A stretch of DNA of 38,894 nt from Phycisphaerales bacterium. GTDB lineage: Bacteria; Planctomycetota; Phycisphaerae; Phycisphaerales; SM1A02. A model generated the notes under the pieces. The model was not told the origin of the DNA. It did no database searches and saw only the letters and a list, made by a program, of their open reading frames with translations. Every line of letters starts with the position of its first letter. Position 1 is the stretch's first letter. The DNA lies in NCBI GenBank assembly GCA_014238205.1, contig JABABM010000024.1, positions 1-38,894 on the forward strand, in the 5' to 3' direction. A program made the position numbers and the translations under genes. This document shows positions 16,748-26,037 of the stretch, piece after piece.

Positions 16748-17230
16748 TCAATCAGCGGAAGGATTCTGCGCATCCTTGAGGTGTGCAGGACGCGGATATC
16801 CAGACAGGATCAGTCGGACCTCTGCCAAGTACCGATCGCCTTCGTATTGCACCTTCGTCGGCAAGGCAGGGTCGACGGAACTGAACTGAACCCGTGGGGG
16901 ATCTTCGTGAAGAAGCTGAATTTCGAATCGCCAATGCAGATCCTCGTAGAGTGGTTTCGCTCCCGGACGCCGAAGAAGCCGCTTCAGATGCCTGGTAATG
17001 TCGATACGCCAATCCACGTTGTCAACCACGACGATGTTCTCGACAACAGTCCATCGTTTCGTATGGTCACCCCTGTCATAGTCCGGTGATTCTGCGGCTG
17101 CCTGCATGGCACGCCAGAGTTGCGCAGTGTCCTCTCCCGTAAATGTTGTTTGAACACCGCAGGCTCCCAGCAGTACAGGGAGCAGGAGCAGGACGCAGCG
17201 AATTCCGGGAATGGAAAGGCGTACGCTCAC
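16748..17230 (-). CDS. Small lipoprotein of unknown function
   Basis: 160 residues. The signal segment [15 protein letters not shown] carries a lipobox (LGAC, Cys24). The mature part is mixed alpha/beta: LWRAMQAAAESPDYDRGDHT, then KRWTVVENIVVVDNVDWRID, then WRFEIQLLHEDPP and VQYEGDRYLAEVRLILSGYP. No known domain is recognised. Its GTG start overlaps the yebC stop (GTGA, 17227-17230), so the two are translationally coupled. Probably anchored in the cell envelope. Confidence 0.75.
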   Translation of the reverse strand: MSVRLSIPGIRCVLLLLPVLLGACGVQTTFTGEDTAQLWRAMQAAAESPDYDRGDHTKRWTVVENIVVVDNVDWRIDITRHLKRLLRRPGAKPLYEDLHWRFEIQLLHEDPPRVQFSSVDPALPTKVQYEGDRYLAEVRLILSGYPRPAHLKDAQNPSAD

Positions 17231-17970
17231 TCGTTCATCGATTCTTCTGGAATGTCGGCATTGGTATAGACCTTCTGGACATCATCGGATTCCTCCAGGT
17301 CATCAATCAACCGGAGCACCTTTCGTCCTGCCACAACGTCGCACACCACCATCGAACCGGGAATCATTGTTACTTCGGCAGAATCGACTTCGAGCCCCGC
17401 ATGCTCGAAACCTTCCTTCAACGTGATGAAATCAGCAGGATCGCCCGTCACTTCCCAGGCACCATCCTCGTTCCTGATGTCTTCTGCCCCGGCTTCCATC
17501 GCCAGTTCCATGATCGAATCCTCATCGATCTTGGAATATTCGATGAGGATGACGGACTTCGAGTTGAATCCGAACGAAACCGCGCCCTGCTTGGCCAGGT
17601 TCCCTCCATGCTTCTCAAAGGAGCGGCGAAGCTCTGGTGCTGTTCTCTGCACATTGTCGGTAAGGCAATCAACGATGACGGCAACACCGCCGGGACCATA
17701 GCCCTCGTACCGTATCTCTTCATAGTTGGCTGCGTCACTCCCCTCACCGCTTGCCTTCTTGATGGCCTTGCTGATCGTGTCCTTGGGCATGTTGACCGAC
17801 TTCGCATCCTCGATCGAGTATCGAAGTTTCAGGTTCGTCTCGGGATCGGGCCCTCCCTGCCTGACAGCTGCCATGATGGCGCGACTGCATTTCGACCAGG
17901 CCTTGCCTTTTACGGCATCCTGGCGTGCCTTTCGGTGCTTGATGTTCGCCCATTTGCTGTGACCGGCCAT
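17227..17970 (-). CDS. yebC: YebC/PmpR-family transcription/translation regulator
   Basis: 247 residues beginning MAGHSKWANIKHRKARQD, the family signature. RYEGYGPGGVAVIVDCLTDN and FEKHGGNLAKQGAVSF mark domains II and III. YebC proteins were long called transcriptional regulators; recent work assigns some of them to relieving ribosome stalling at polyproline. In many genomes yebC sits with ruvC; here it ends the nusA-infB-rbfA operon, 20 nt after a TPR gene, which fits a translation role. The next gene overlaps its stop by four bases. Confidence 0.96.
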   Translation of the reverse strand: MAGHSKWANIKHRKARQDAVKGKAWSKCSRAIMAAVRQGGPDPETNLKLRYSIEDAKSVNMPKDTISKAIKKASGEGSDAANYEEIRYEGYGPGGVAVIVDCLTDNVQRTAPELRRSFEKHGGNLAKQGAVSFGFNSKSVILIEYSKIDEDSIMELAMEAGAEDIRNEDGAWEVTGDPADFITLKEGFEHAGLEVDSAEVTMIPGSMVVCDVVAGRKVLRLIDDLEESDDVQKVYTNADIPEESMNE

Positions 17971-17991
17971 GTAATTGTTCTCTCCCTGTGC

Positions 17992-19566
17992 TCAGTCGGT
18001 GAAGGCATGCCGGATGGCTACCAGGGGAGGCAGCCCTTCGCGGACTGCCGAAAGCTTGGCAGCCAGTTTCTCGATGAGTACCCCGTACTCCTGATCATAC
18101 AACGACTCCGAGTCAACAACGTGAAACTGCCAGAGCCCTCCTTGGAGCAGATTGTAATTCCGCAACTGTTGACCACGAAAGGCCGGGTCGGTGAGTCTCG
18201 CATGTGCCGTCGACCAGGCATTGACCGCCTTTTCACGTCTGCCAGCTTTCCACGCTGCATCCCCGAAGTGATCCAGCACGATTGGATCGCCCATCTCCTG
18301 CAAGCTGATCGATTCAGACAGAAGACTGAGTGCACCCGGGCCTCGTTCATCGGTCTCCAGACGGCCCTGCATGTACCGAAGCCATCCGACCGTATCAAGT
18401 ACCTCGGGCAGGGATGCACCGGATCTGCGCGCATCCACTTCCACCGACTCGATCATCTGGATGTCCCGGGGAGAAATCGGGCCGTCTTCAAGTGCGGAGT
18501 ATCCCAGGTTGTTCCGAGCGAGGACATGTGACGGATCATGAACAAGAGCCTCGGAGAACAGCCTGGCTGCCCCTTCCTTGTTGTTGAGCGTCGCGAAATC
18601 GGACCCCGCCTCATACAAGGCCTCGGCAAGGCCGATCGGCTTGTGCCAGTCCGGTGGCATTCCACGAAGCAGATCCCGTTCCTGGAGCGAGTTGACCAGT
18701 TCGATGACATCATCACCCCCACCTCCAGTCAGTGCAGACAGGAGAACGAACCGCATCTTGAGGTTGGCCGCCAAGTAGCCGGCATGCTGTCCTTCCGGTG
18801 TTTGACGCATGAGCAGCATCTTCGAGGCATCACGAGCAGTCTCAAGATCACCGATTGCAAAGAGTTCTTCGACCAGGGACATCCGTTGACGGCCTGATTC
18901 CAAGTCGCCCAGGCCCATTGACGATACATCCTCGAGCAGGCTGGCCCGCTCGTGTTCCAGCGAATCCGCAAGCTCTACATTGCCCAACTGCCGGAGAACA
19001 TGGATCAAGGCAACATCCTGGATGAGCACGTCCCGTGATGCAGGCATGGGATCTGGTTGGAGCATGCGACACCTCATGAGATGACCGGCCGCATCGACAT
19101 GTTTCTCAAGCATGAGTTCCAGCAAGCCGCACTTCAACAGCAACTCAGCATTCTTCACGGAAGGATCTGCAAGGGCATTGCTCCAGGCCTTGACCGCTGA
19201 TCGGTGTCGCCTGGTCTCAACCAGCAGATCGCCCAACTCTTCCCAGGCCGCCCTGTTGGACGGATCCAGTTGAGCTGCTTCTCGCCAGAACTGCTCTGCC
19301 GCTCGATACTGTTCGATGGCTGCCGCTTCACGGCCAAGAATGTAGGCCGTCGCACTGCGACGGCGAAGACCTCCTGGAACTGGATCATCCATTCCAGGTT
19401 CCTGCTCGTGGAGTTCCTTGAAGACCTCCCATGTCTCGGCAAGCAACTCAGCAGAGACTCGGTAGGGTTCTTCAAGCGAGGCGGTTGCAGTTTGACAACA
19501 GGCAGCCGCAATGACAGTGGCACTCACTGACAGAACCAGGTGCCTTGTCATCATGATCTTCATCAC
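17992..19566 (-). CDS. Secreted or periplasmic TPR-repeat protein
   Basis: About 524 residues. The N-terminus is a signal peptide (HLVLSVSATVIAAACC...ATAS). TPR-like helical pairs are seen in AIEQYRAAEQFWREAAQLDP followed by SNRAAWEELGDLLVETRRHR (about residues 80-120), and again near 340-375 (LFSEALVHDPSHVLARNNLG) and 430-460 (VLDHFGDAAWKAGRREKAVN). These form scaffolds for protein binding. GTG at 19566 overlaps the upstream stop (GTGA); an ATG at 19563 immediately follows and could be the real start. The neighbours are the HhH-GPD/histone-tail gene and yebC. Function unknown. Confidence 0.8.
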   Translation of the reverse strand: MMKIMMTRHLVLSVSATVIAAACCQTATASLEEPYRVSAELLAETWEVFKELHEQEPGMDDPVPGGLRRRSATAYILGREAAAIEQYRAAEQFWREAAQLDPSNRAAWEELGDLLVETRRHRSAVKAWSNALADPSVKNAELLLKCGLLELMLEKHVDAAGHLMRCRMLQPDPMPASRDVLIQDVALIHVLRQLGNVELADSLEHERASLLEDVSSMGLGDLESGRQRMSLVEELFAIGDLETARDASKMLLMRQTPEGQHAGYLAANLKMRFVLLSALTGGGGDDVIELVNSLQERDLLRGMPPDWHKPIGLAEALYEAGSDFATLNNKEGAARLFSEALVHDPSHVLARNNLGYSALEDGPISPRDIQMIESVEVDARRSGASLPEVLDTVGWLRYMQGRLETDERGPGALSLLSESISLQEMGDPIVLDHFGDAAWKAGRREKAVNAWSTAHARLTDPAFRGQQLRNYNLLQGGLWQFHVVDSESLYDQEYGVLIEKLAAKLSAVREGLPPLVAIRHAFTD

Positions 19567-20627
19567 TTCCTGCGTTTTTTTCCGGATGATTTCTTCTTTG
19601 AAGTAGCCTTCTTCTTCGCAGCAGGCTTCTTCTTCACAGCAGCCTTCTTCTTCTTCGCAGCTGCCTTCTTCTTCGGGGCTGCCTTCTTCTTCGGGGCTGC
19701 CTTCTTCTTCGGGGCTGTCTTCTTCTTCACAGCAGCCTTCTTCTTCGCAGCTGCCTTCTTCTTCGGGGCTGCCTTCTTCGCAGCAGCCTTGCTTGATTTG
19801 GATGCGACTGCCTTCGCTGCCGCAATTGCTGCGGATTCCTCACGAGCCTCGCTGCGTCGAGCGGATGCTTCGGCCTTTGCAAGCCTTCGAGCAGCTGCTT
19901 CCTCTCGATCGATGCGGCGAGCTTTTGCGGCAGAGGTCCTCTCGTTCCGTCGCATCTTGATCCGTTCATCGCGTTCACGGACATCCGAGATGCTTCGACG
20001 CTCAGCAGCCTGCTTGAGTCGACGTGACTCCTGGTCTACCCACGCCTGGAATGAGCGATGTGCTCCAACGCCATCATCAGACTTGATGTTCCGGCTCAGC
20101 CAGCCGGAGATCTCATCCACTGCTGCGGCAGGATCAATGGCATCCGATTCCACCAGCAACTGCTTCAGCTGTTCATCGACCGGCACGCCATGAATATCAA
20201 AGCAGCAACTGAGCAGGCGGGCGGCGGCGAAGGGAACGATGCCGTCAAGCGATTCCACGTACATTCGTATCTCGGAACGCTTCATGTCCTTCAGGCTGTC
20301 AAGAGAAATACCATGCTCACGGTTGTAGATGTCCCGCATCGTCGCACGCAGTCGCGTCGCTCGATCATGGGCCTCGTCACTGGTGTCTTCGGAGAGAACC
20401 ATGAGTTCATCCGGCGTGCAGACTCGAAGCTCGTTGTAATCGACGAGCTCCCCCTGAAGCTTCGTCCAGGCTGAGGAAGCCTTCACGCTTGTTGATTCCC
20501 AGAGCATGAAGGAATAGACAAGGACTCCGATTGGATCTTCCCGCTCCGGTTCCCTGCGGGGCTTTCCGGGAGAAAGCTTTCGAAGGATGGTGGTCATCTT
20601 CTTCGCATACTGCGTCGAGTTCTTCAC
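19563..20627 (-). CDS. HhH-GPD-fold protein with histone H1-like lysine-rich tail
   Basis: 354 residues. Residues 30-195 look like an endonuclease III-type helical fold: DPIGVLVYSFMLWESTSVKA, DELMVLSED..., LDGIVPFAAARLLSCCFD and VPVDEQLKQLLVES. The helix-hairpin-helix at 127-138 corresponds to the LPGVGxKTA of Nth, but the catalytic lysine position is Phe133. An aspartate (Asp151) is at the usual place. No Fe-S cysteines. Residues 200-265 are a charged coiled helix, and 280-354 a tail of AAPKKK/AAAKKK/AAVKKK repeats as in bacterial histone H1-like proteins. Probably binds DNA; glycosylase activity is doubtful. GTG start overlaps the rbfA stop (GTGA at 20624-20627); it overlaps the TPR gene likewise. 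Confidence 0.75.
   Translation of the reverse strand: MKNSTQYAKKMTTILRKLSPGKPRREPEREDPIGVLVYSFMLWESTSVKASSAWTKLQGELVDYNELRVCTPDELMVLSEDTSDEAHDRATRLRATMRDIYNREHGISLDSLKDMKRSEIRMYVESLDGIVPFAAARLLSCCFDIHGVPVDEQLKQLLVESDAIDPAAAVDEISGWLSRNIKSDDGVGAHRSFQAWVDQESRRLKQAAERRSISDVRERDERIKMRRNERTSAAKARRIDREEAAARRLAKAEASARRSEAREESAAIAAAKAVASKSSKAAAKKAAPKKKAAAKKKAAVKKKTAPKKKAAPKKKAAPKKKAAAKKKKAAVKKKPAAKKKATSKKKSSGKKRRK
19663..19770 (-). repeat. 18-bp coding repeat for the lysine-rich tail
   Basis: Units of GCCTTCTTCTTCGGGGCT (plus-strand sequence) occur at 19663-19680, 19681-19698, 19699-19716 and 19753-19770, with variant copies between and around them. Each encodes one (A)(P)KKKA-type hexapeptide. The near-identical DNA shows recent slippage-type expansion and makes tail length likely to vary between strains. 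Confidence 0.8.
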
Positions 20628-21046
20628 GTCGTCTGCTCCTGGGCACCCTGGTGTTCATCCGGGCCTGTTCCATGTGTCGAATTCGAGGCACGCTGCGCTT
20701 CATCACGGCGACGACCCTCGCTGATGGCACTCAGTACCTCGGCTTGCTTCTTCAATGTTCCATCGAGTTTGAATCGAAGGCGGGGCATCCGACGAAGATT
20801 CACCTTCGAGGAAACCTCCCGACGAATCCAGGCGCCCGCATGCTCGATCCCCTTGATCGACAGCTCAGCGTGCTTTTCCGGCAGGACCGAGCACCAGATC
20901 GTCGCATCGGAGTAATCAGGAGTTACTTCGACGCGGGTGACTGAAACCAGCCCACGCACACGTGGGTCATTCAGTCCACGTACGAGAACATCCTGTACTG
21001 CGCGGAGCAGGACCGACTCGATCTGGCTGGCGTGCTGGTTGGTCAT
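20624..21046 (-). CDS. rbfA: Ribosome-binding factor A
   Basis: About 140 residues from MTNQHASQIESVLLRAVQDV. The KH-like fold is seen in LNDPRVRGLVSVTRVEVTPD, YSDATIWCSVLPEK and a RMPRLRFKLDGTLKK segment, all RbfA signatures. It helps mature 16S rRNA and the 30S subunit. The ATG at 21046 is 14 nt after the infB stop. The C-terminal 25 residues are a polar extension. Order nusA-infB-rbfA is classical. Confidence 0.93.
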   Translation of the reverse strand: MTNQHASQIESVLLRAVQDVLVRGLNDPRVRGLVSVTRVEVTPDYSDATIWCSVLPEKHAELSIKGIEHAGAWIRREVSSKVNLRRMPRLRFKLDGTLKKQAEVLSAISEGRRRDEAQRASNSTHGTGPDEHQGAQEQTT

Positions 21047-21060
21047 GGTGTTGATGTCGT

Positions 21061-23769
21061 TCAGGTTCCTGGCTGGATGTGGTGCACCTTGTAGCACTCC
21101 AGCACATCTCCGACCTTGATGTCGTCATATCCATCGATCTTCATGCCGCATTCCTGCCCGGACTTCACTTCCTTCGCGTCATCCTTGAACCGCTTCAACT
21201 GTGAAAGCTTCCGATCGCTTTCGGTCACGATCTCGTCACGAGTAACGCGAACCATGGCATTCCTCTCAATCGTGCCTTCGGTCACGTAACACCCGGCAAT
21301 CATGCCGACCTTCGAGATCTTGAAGACTTCCCGAACCTCGGCATGACCGAGAATCTCAAGTCGCTTGATGGGATCAAGCAGGCCGAGGATCGCCTTTTCA
21401 ACATCGTTGGTGATGTCGTAGATGACATCGTAGAACCTGACATCGACTCCATGGTTCTCGGCTCCCTTGCGGACACTTCCGGATGCCGTGACATTGAAGC
21501 CGACGATGATGGCGCCCGAAGCCTCGGCGAGAGCGATATCGGAATCATTCACACCACCGACGGCAGTGTGCTTCACGACGACCGTGACGTCATCAGTCGT
21601 GCACTTCTCAAGAGAAGCCTTGAGCGTTTCCACCGAACCCTGGCAATCAGCCTTGACGATGATGGGCAGTTCCTTCTTCGATGCGCCTTCGAGTTTCTCG
21701 AAGATGTTGTCAAGCGTCACCTTCTCGGTTGCAAGGTCACGTTCCCGCTCAGTCTGGATTCGTTCCTGCGCAGCTGATTCAGCCTTGCGAAGGTTCTTGA
21801 CTACATAGAACTTGTCACCAGCATCGGGGACGACGTTCATTCCAGAAACCGTCACCGGCGTCGATGGAAGGCTGGCATCATTGCGATCACCGCGATCATT
21901 CACGATGTCACGAACTCTGCCATACCCACGACCGACGACGATGCAGTCACCCTTGTTGAGCCTGCCCTGCTGTACAAGGAGATTCGCAACAGGTCCGCGA
22001 CCATCCTCGATGCGTGATTCAATGACAACACCCTCCGCAGGACCATCGAAATCAGCTTTCAGGTCGAGCAACTGGGCCTGGTAATCAAGAACCTCAAGCA
22101 GATCCGTAATGCCTGTCTCCTCGGCGGCACTTGTCCGGACAATCTCAATATCACCGCCCCACTCCGTCGGGTTCAACTCGTGTTCCGCCAACTGTCCAAG
22201 AATGCGTTGAATATTGGGATCGGTCGCCTCGGCCTTGTCGATCTTGTTGAGCGCCACGACGATCGGCACCTCGGCAGCCTTGGCATGGTTGATGGATTCG
22301 ATCGTCTGTGGCATGACGCCGTCATCGGCAGCCACGACGAGCACGACAATGTCCGTCGCCTTGGCCCCGCGGGACCGCATCTCCGTAAAGGCTTCGTGCC
22401 CCGGCGTATCGATGAACGTGATTTCCCTTGATTCCTCACCTATCTCGACAGGAACTCGGAAGGCACTGGTTGCCTGGGTGATTCCGCCAGCCTCCCCATC
22501 AGCAACCTTGGCCTTTCGAATGCAATCCAGGAGCGAAGTCTTGCCATGATCGACGTGACCGAGAATCGTGACCACGGGGGAACGTGACTGTTCATCGTGC
22601 ATTTCCCGATCTTGGAACCCCTTGGCGATCTCGTCCTCGGCACTGACCTGTTCCACGATGGTCAGCTCGATACCCAGGATCTCCATCATCTCGACTGCCA
22701 TGTCCAATTCGAGCACGCTGTTGATGTCGACCGTGTGACCCTCCAGGAGAAACTGCTTGAGGATCAAGTTGGCCTTGATGCCACTCTCACCCGAAATAGC
22801 CTTGATCGTGATTGGTTCAGGAAGCGTGATAGGCCCACCACGTTCGAATGCCGATTGCGCTCGCCTTCCCCCCGTTCCTGAAACTCGCTTCTGGCTGTCT
22901 CGGCGGGCCGCCTTGAAGAAACCTCCGGCACGTGAAAGTCGACGTTCCCGCTCAAGAAGATCCTGCTTGCGCCAATTGGATTGCCCCTTGTCCTGCTGCT
23001 GTGGACGAGTGCTGCCACCTGCACGACCTGTCTCCTGCTTGGCACTGGCGCTTCGACGTTTGTTCCGACGACTTGTCCGTCGCCCTTCACCGGCCGGAGG
23101 CTCACCGGGAGCCCGTGGTACGGGGGGACCACCGGGAGCGGGAGCAGACCTGCCCGTATCGGGCTTGGGACCTCGCGCCGTACGTGGCTTGGGCACCACG
23201 TCAGGTGTTTCCACACGAATGACCTTCGGACCAGCCAACTTGGTCTTGACAGGCTTGTTGAGTGTTCGGCCCCGCTGGGGAGAATCATTCTCTGCCGCTG
23301 GAGGTTCAGCAGACGGTTCAGGCTTCACTTTTTCGGCCGGTGCTTCTTCTTCTCCCGGTTCTTCAACAGGAAGCTCTGAAACCTGCTCCTCGGGAACAGG
23401 AACAGGATCGGGAGCGGGTGGGTCTGCGGGAAGTTCCTCCTGGAGATCCGGGGCCTTGTCCTCCTCTGCCTGCTCGGCCTGCTCGGCCTGCTCGGCCTTG
23501 GAGGGAGCCTTCTTTCGCACCTTCTTCTTTGCCTTGGCACGTGCCTTCGACACATCAACCGGCGCAGCAACCTGCACGGTAGACGCGGACGTCCCACCCT
23601 CGTTGAACCATTCGCGAATAGTTGCAGCAAGACCTGCCGACAAAGTCGACATGTGATTCGAAACGGAGGGAATACCTTCCGATATGCACTTGTTCACGAC
23701 GTCCTTCGACGTAACACCAAGTTCCTTGGCGATCTGGTGAACTCGTTTTGTGCCTGCCTTCTTTGCCAC
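21061..23769 (-). CDS. infB: Translation initiation factor IF-2
   Basis: 902 residues. IF2N-type N-terminus ([20 protein letters not shown]), then a long acidic, proline-rich linker (about 75-310). The G domain has GHVDHGKT (404-411), [13 protein letters not shown] (454-461), NKID (508-511) and TSAAEETG, followed by domains II-IV. IF-2 brings fMet-tRNA to the 30S and drives subunit joining by GTP hydrolysis. Start is GTG at 23769 with AAGGAG 7 nt upstream. Three tandem 9-bp copies (23471-23497) encode an AEQAEQAEQ stretch of the linker. It lies 27 nt downstream of nusA. Confidence 0.98.
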   Translation of the reverse strand: MAKKAGTKRVHQIAKELGVTSKDVVNKCISEGIPSVSNHMSTLSAGLAATIREWFNEGGTSASTVQVAAPVDVSKARAKAKKKVRKKAPSKAEQAEQAEQAEEDKAPDLQEELPADPPAPDPVPVPEEQVSELPVEEPGEEEAPAEKVKPEPSAEPPAAENDSPQRGRTLNKPVKTKLAGPKVIRVETPDVVPKPRTARGPKPDTGRSAPAPGGPPVPRAPGEPPAGEGRRTSRRNKRRSASAKQETGRAGGSTRPQQQDKGQSNWRKQDLLERERRLSRAGGFFKAARRDSQKRVSGTGGRRAQSAFERGGPITLPEPITIKAISGESGIKANLILKQFLLEGHTVDINSVLELDMAVEMMEILGIELTIVEQVSAEDEIAKGFQDREMHDEQSRSPVVTILGHVDHGKTSLLDCIRKAKVADGEAGGITQATSAFRVPVEIGEESREITFIDTPGHEAFTEMRSRGAKATDIVVLVVAADDGVMPQTIESINHAKAAEVPIVVALNKIDKAEATDPNIQRILGQLAEHELNPTEWGGDIEIVRTSAAEETGITDLLEVLDYQAQLLDLKADFDGPAEGVVIESRIEDGRGPVANLLVQQGRLNKGDCIVVGRGYGRVRDIVNDRGDRNDASLPSTPVTVSGMNVVPDAGDKFYVVKNLRKAESAAQERIQTERERDLATEKVTLDNIFEKLEGASKKELPIIVKADCQGSVETLKASLEKCTTDDVTVVVKHTAVGGVNDSDIALAEASGAIIVGFNVTASGSVRKGAENHGVDVRFYDVIYDITNDVEKAILGLLDPIKRLEILGHAEVREVFKISKVGMIAGCYVTEGTIERNAMVRVTRDEIVTESDRKLSQLKRFKDDAKEVKSGQECGMKIDGYDDIKVGDVLECYKVHHIQPGT

Positions 23770-23796
23770 GAACGGCTCCTTGAATCGGGGAGTTGA

Positions 23797-25395
23797 TCAA
23801 CTCTCCTGGCTTGGTTCCTCTGCCGACTCCTCAGGTACGGTTGCAGTCTCAGACGACTGATCCCCTGCAGGCGATTCGCCGCCGGCTTCCTCGGCTGGCT
23901 CCTCGTCGACAACTTCCACATCGTCTGCCGATACTGGAACATCATTGTCGCCAGGCTCAGTTGCATCGAGAGCAGTCTCTTCGACAGCAGGCGAGGGCTG
24001 CTCTTCTGCTTCCGTTGCTTCATTGCCAGCTGGTTGCTCTTCCTGGTCCTGTGATGCAGCCGTCGTCGATTCATCAGCATTGACCTTCGGTGCAGAAGAA
24101 CCTCCTCCGAGTATCGAATCGGCAACCGCGTCACCTTCAAGATCCTGCTCTGTTCCAAGCAGGGCCTCCGCCGCCTTGGCTTCCTCGGCGCGACGCCGTT
24201 CCTCCTCTTCCTTTTCCTTCTGCTGTTCCTCGGCAACGACCTTGGCCCGCGAACTGCAATGCGCAATGACCTTGTCGGATATTTCCACCGGCATGCCGAC
24301 CTCGTTGACAAGGATGTCACTGCCGACTTCCTCGATATCGAAGACGCTGATCATGCCCAGAGCACCCATGCGATCGAGCATCTCATCCTCGACACCCTCG
24401 ATTGATCGGACCGACTGTTCAAGCAGTTCAAGGCTCTTGGCGAACTCCGCGGGAGTGAGAATGTCGATATCCCATCCCGTCAGGCGTGCTGCAAGGCGGA
24501 CATTCTGCCCACGTCGGCCGATGGCCAGCGACAGTTGATCATCGCGGACGATGATGGTGGCCCGTCCAAGTTCGAAACAGAGACTGACTTCCTCGACTTC
24601 AGCTGGTTTCAACGAGTTGGAAATGAGGATCTGGCTCGATTCATTCCAACGGACGATGTCGATCTTCTCACCACCCAGTTCGTCGACGATGTTGCGAATC
24701 CGGCTGCCTCGAACGCCAACACAGGCACCGACAGCATCCACCTTCGAATCAATCGATGAAACGGCGATCTTCGTTCGGAAACCCGGTTCCCTTGCCATCG
24801 CCTTGATCTCGATGATGTGCTCAGCGACCTCGGGTACTTCGGCCTCGAAGAGTCGCCGAATGAAGTCCTGATGGCTGCGGGACAGAACAACCTTGACTCG
24901 GCTTCCATCCTCGCGAACATCGCGAATGAGGCAACGAACACGGTCACCTGGATGAAAGACCTCTCCCGGAATCTGCTCGCTGCGAGGCATGAATCCTTCA
25001 GCGCGATCAACCTGGACGATGAGTGCACCACCCTCGTATCGATGCGCCGTACCAGTCACGACATCGCCAAGTCTCTTTGAGAACTCCTCGAGAATGCTTG
25101 CTCGCTCATCCTCCCGGAATCGCTGGATCATGACCTGCTTCGCGGTCTGTGCGGGAATTCGACCCAGGTCCTCGATCGGGATTTCTTCCTGTTCACCAAA
25201 TTCGTCGTGTCGCCACAGCCGGATCTCTCCCGAGATCGGCTCGATGCTGCAGGTGAACTCCTCGGTATCGAGCGAGTTGAAGTGCTTGCGAGCCGCACTG
25301 ACCATCGCCTGCTCCAGGTCATTGATCAGGATTTCCCGATCTATGTTCCTGTCTCGAGCGATGGAATCGATGATTCGAATGGTCTCTGGATTCAT
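23797..25395 (-). CDS. nusA: Transcription termination/antitermination factor NusA
   Basis: 532 residues. The N-terminal RNA polymerase-binding domain (about 1-110) is followed by an S1 domain (GDVVTGTAHRYEGGALIVQV...GFMPRSEQIPGE), then KH1 (EPGFRTKIAVSSIDSKVDAV, GACVGVRGSRIRNIVDELGG) and KH2 (SLAIGRRGQNVRLAARLTGW). A helix-hairpin-helix repeat follows, then a long acidic tail of about 130 residues rich in Glu, Ala and Ser, longer than usual. NusA controls pausing, termination and antitermination. ATG at 25395; rimP, usually upstream, is missing here. A structured RNA with a terminator-like hairpin lies in its leader, suggesting attenuation. Confidence 0.97.
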   Translation of the reverse strand: MNPETIRIIDSIARDRNIDREILINDLEQAMVSAARKHFNSLDTEEFTCSIEPISGEIRLWRHDEFGEQEEIPIEDLGRIPAQTAKQVMIQRFREDERASILEEFSKRLGDVVTGTAHRYEGGALIVQVDRAEGFMPRSEQIPGEVFHPGDRVRCLIRDVREDGSRVKVVLSRSHQDFIRRLFEAEVPEVAEHIIEIKAMAREPGFRTKIAVSSIDSKVDAVGACVGVRGSRIRNIVDELGGEKIDIVRWNESSQILISNSLKPAEVEEVSLCFELGRATIIVRDDQLSLAIGRRGQNVRLAARLTGWDIDILTPAEFAKSLELLEQSVRSIEGVEDEMLDRMGALGMISVFDIEEVGSDILVNEVGMPVEISDKVIAHCSSRAKVVAEEQQKEKEEEERRRAEEAKAAEALLGTEQDLEGDAVADSILGGGSSAPKVNADESTTAASQDQEEQPAGNEATEAEEQPSPAVEETALDATEPGDNDVPVSADDVEVVDEEPAEEAGGESPAGDQSSETATVPEESAEEPSQES

Positions 25396-25495
25396 TGTCT
25401 TCTCTGCATCTTTTTCTGGATGTCAAGTTGTTGAGTTGCCTGATTGTCGAGACGAACGTCCCACTCCTGGAATGACCGGATGCCCCAGCCCTACG

Positions 25496-25533
25496 AAAGA
25501 AACCACGGCGCCTCCCTGGTGGAGACCCCGTGG
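25496..25533 (-). terminator. Terminator-like hairpin in the nusA leader
   Basis: On the minus strand, CCACGG (25533-25528) pairs with CCGTGG (25508-25503), with an inner CTCC/GGAG stem around an ACCAG-type loop, and the stem is followed by TTTCTTT (25502-25496). It ends about 100 nt before the nusA ATG. Its first two bases overlap the closing helix of the structured RNA upstream. Confidence 0.6.
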
Positions 25534-25647
25534 TCCGTGTCGCCTGGACGATACCCCTCACAGTGAGGGGCGCGGCCCTGAGCGGTCCCGAGTTGGGATC
25601 ATGCTCAGAACAAGGCCGCAACCTCGCCCTTGCGCAATGCACGGACC
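25532..25647 (-). ncRNA. Predicted structured leader RNA upstream of nusA (unassigned)
   Basis: No ORF here looks like protein, but the minus-strand RNA folds well by eye. An 8-bp closing helix GGTCCGTG/CACGGACC (25647-25640 with 25539-25532) encloses two arms. Arm 1: GCGGCC (25619-25614) with GGCCGC (25577-25572), a 5-nt bulge on one side, continuing into CTGAGC/GCTCAG (25608-25603 with 25583-25578), capped by TCCC/GGGA. Arm 2: a perfect 7-bp hairpin CCCCTCA-CTG-TGAGGGG (25570-25554). A terminator-like hairpin abuts the 3' side. An alternative stem GCACG/CGTGC would compete with the closing helix. Inference: an attenuator or small RNA; I recognise no known family. Confidence 0.5.
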
Positions 25648-25650
25648 TCG

Positions 25651-26037
25651 TGCCAGGACCACTCTTCTCCGGCCCAGCACAGTGGACAAAACAGCATGGC
25701 GGCATTAACCGTCATGCGTGTTTAGCCACGTTTGATGGAACTCGCCCATCCGGCATCACTCCGTTTCTCTGAAAAACCGGACCCGAGGGCCCGGCAACCT
25801 ATGTACCAAGTTGTGCAGGGTATCCACCACCCCCCTGAACTTCAAGGCAGGCTCGCCGTGAAGCCCCGTTTTCAGGCCTCCAGGACGGTTCCATGTGAAC
25901 AAGCAACTGCTTCAAGGACAAATGCAACTCCATCTCCATGACACCCCGGTACTTGGGTCAGGAAAGTCCTCTACCTGCATGCATGCACACAGGCTTGCAT
26001 GGGCATGAAACGGGGTGCCCCGGAAGGCGATATCGAC
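25651..26037. other. Non-coding stretch between nusA leader and dsbD control region
   Basis: I see no supported gene; the ORFs here on either strand lack protein-like composition. The nusA/leader-RNA promoter should lie near 25690-25760 on the minus strand, but I find no confident -35/-10. Noted features: a GCATGC-rich palindromic stretch (TGCATGCATGCA, 25977-25988) and a GGGCCCGGCAACC run near 25788-25799 that only superficially resembles a SAM-riboswitch core. Confidence 0.4.

Noticed and set aside
17143-18531. Plus-strand ORF of 462 aa antisense to yebC and the TPR gene
   Set aside because: Antisense shadow of yebC, which is unmistakable.
25319-25705. Minus-strand ORF that could be a divergent rimP
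   Set aside because: Composition is Arg/Gly/Pro/Cys-rich with no RimP motif; the sequence folds as RNA instead.
25788-25800. GGGCCCGGCAACC resembling the core of a SAM riboswitch
   Set aside because: The other conserved parts (P1, GAGGGA segment, AAGGTGC segment in the right spacing) are not convincingly present, and no methionine or SAM gene is downstream.
25955-25975. AGGAAAGTCC resembling the P4 strand of RNase P RNA
   Set aside because: No matching second P4 strand (ACAGAAA) at the expected distance; the rest of the fold is absent.
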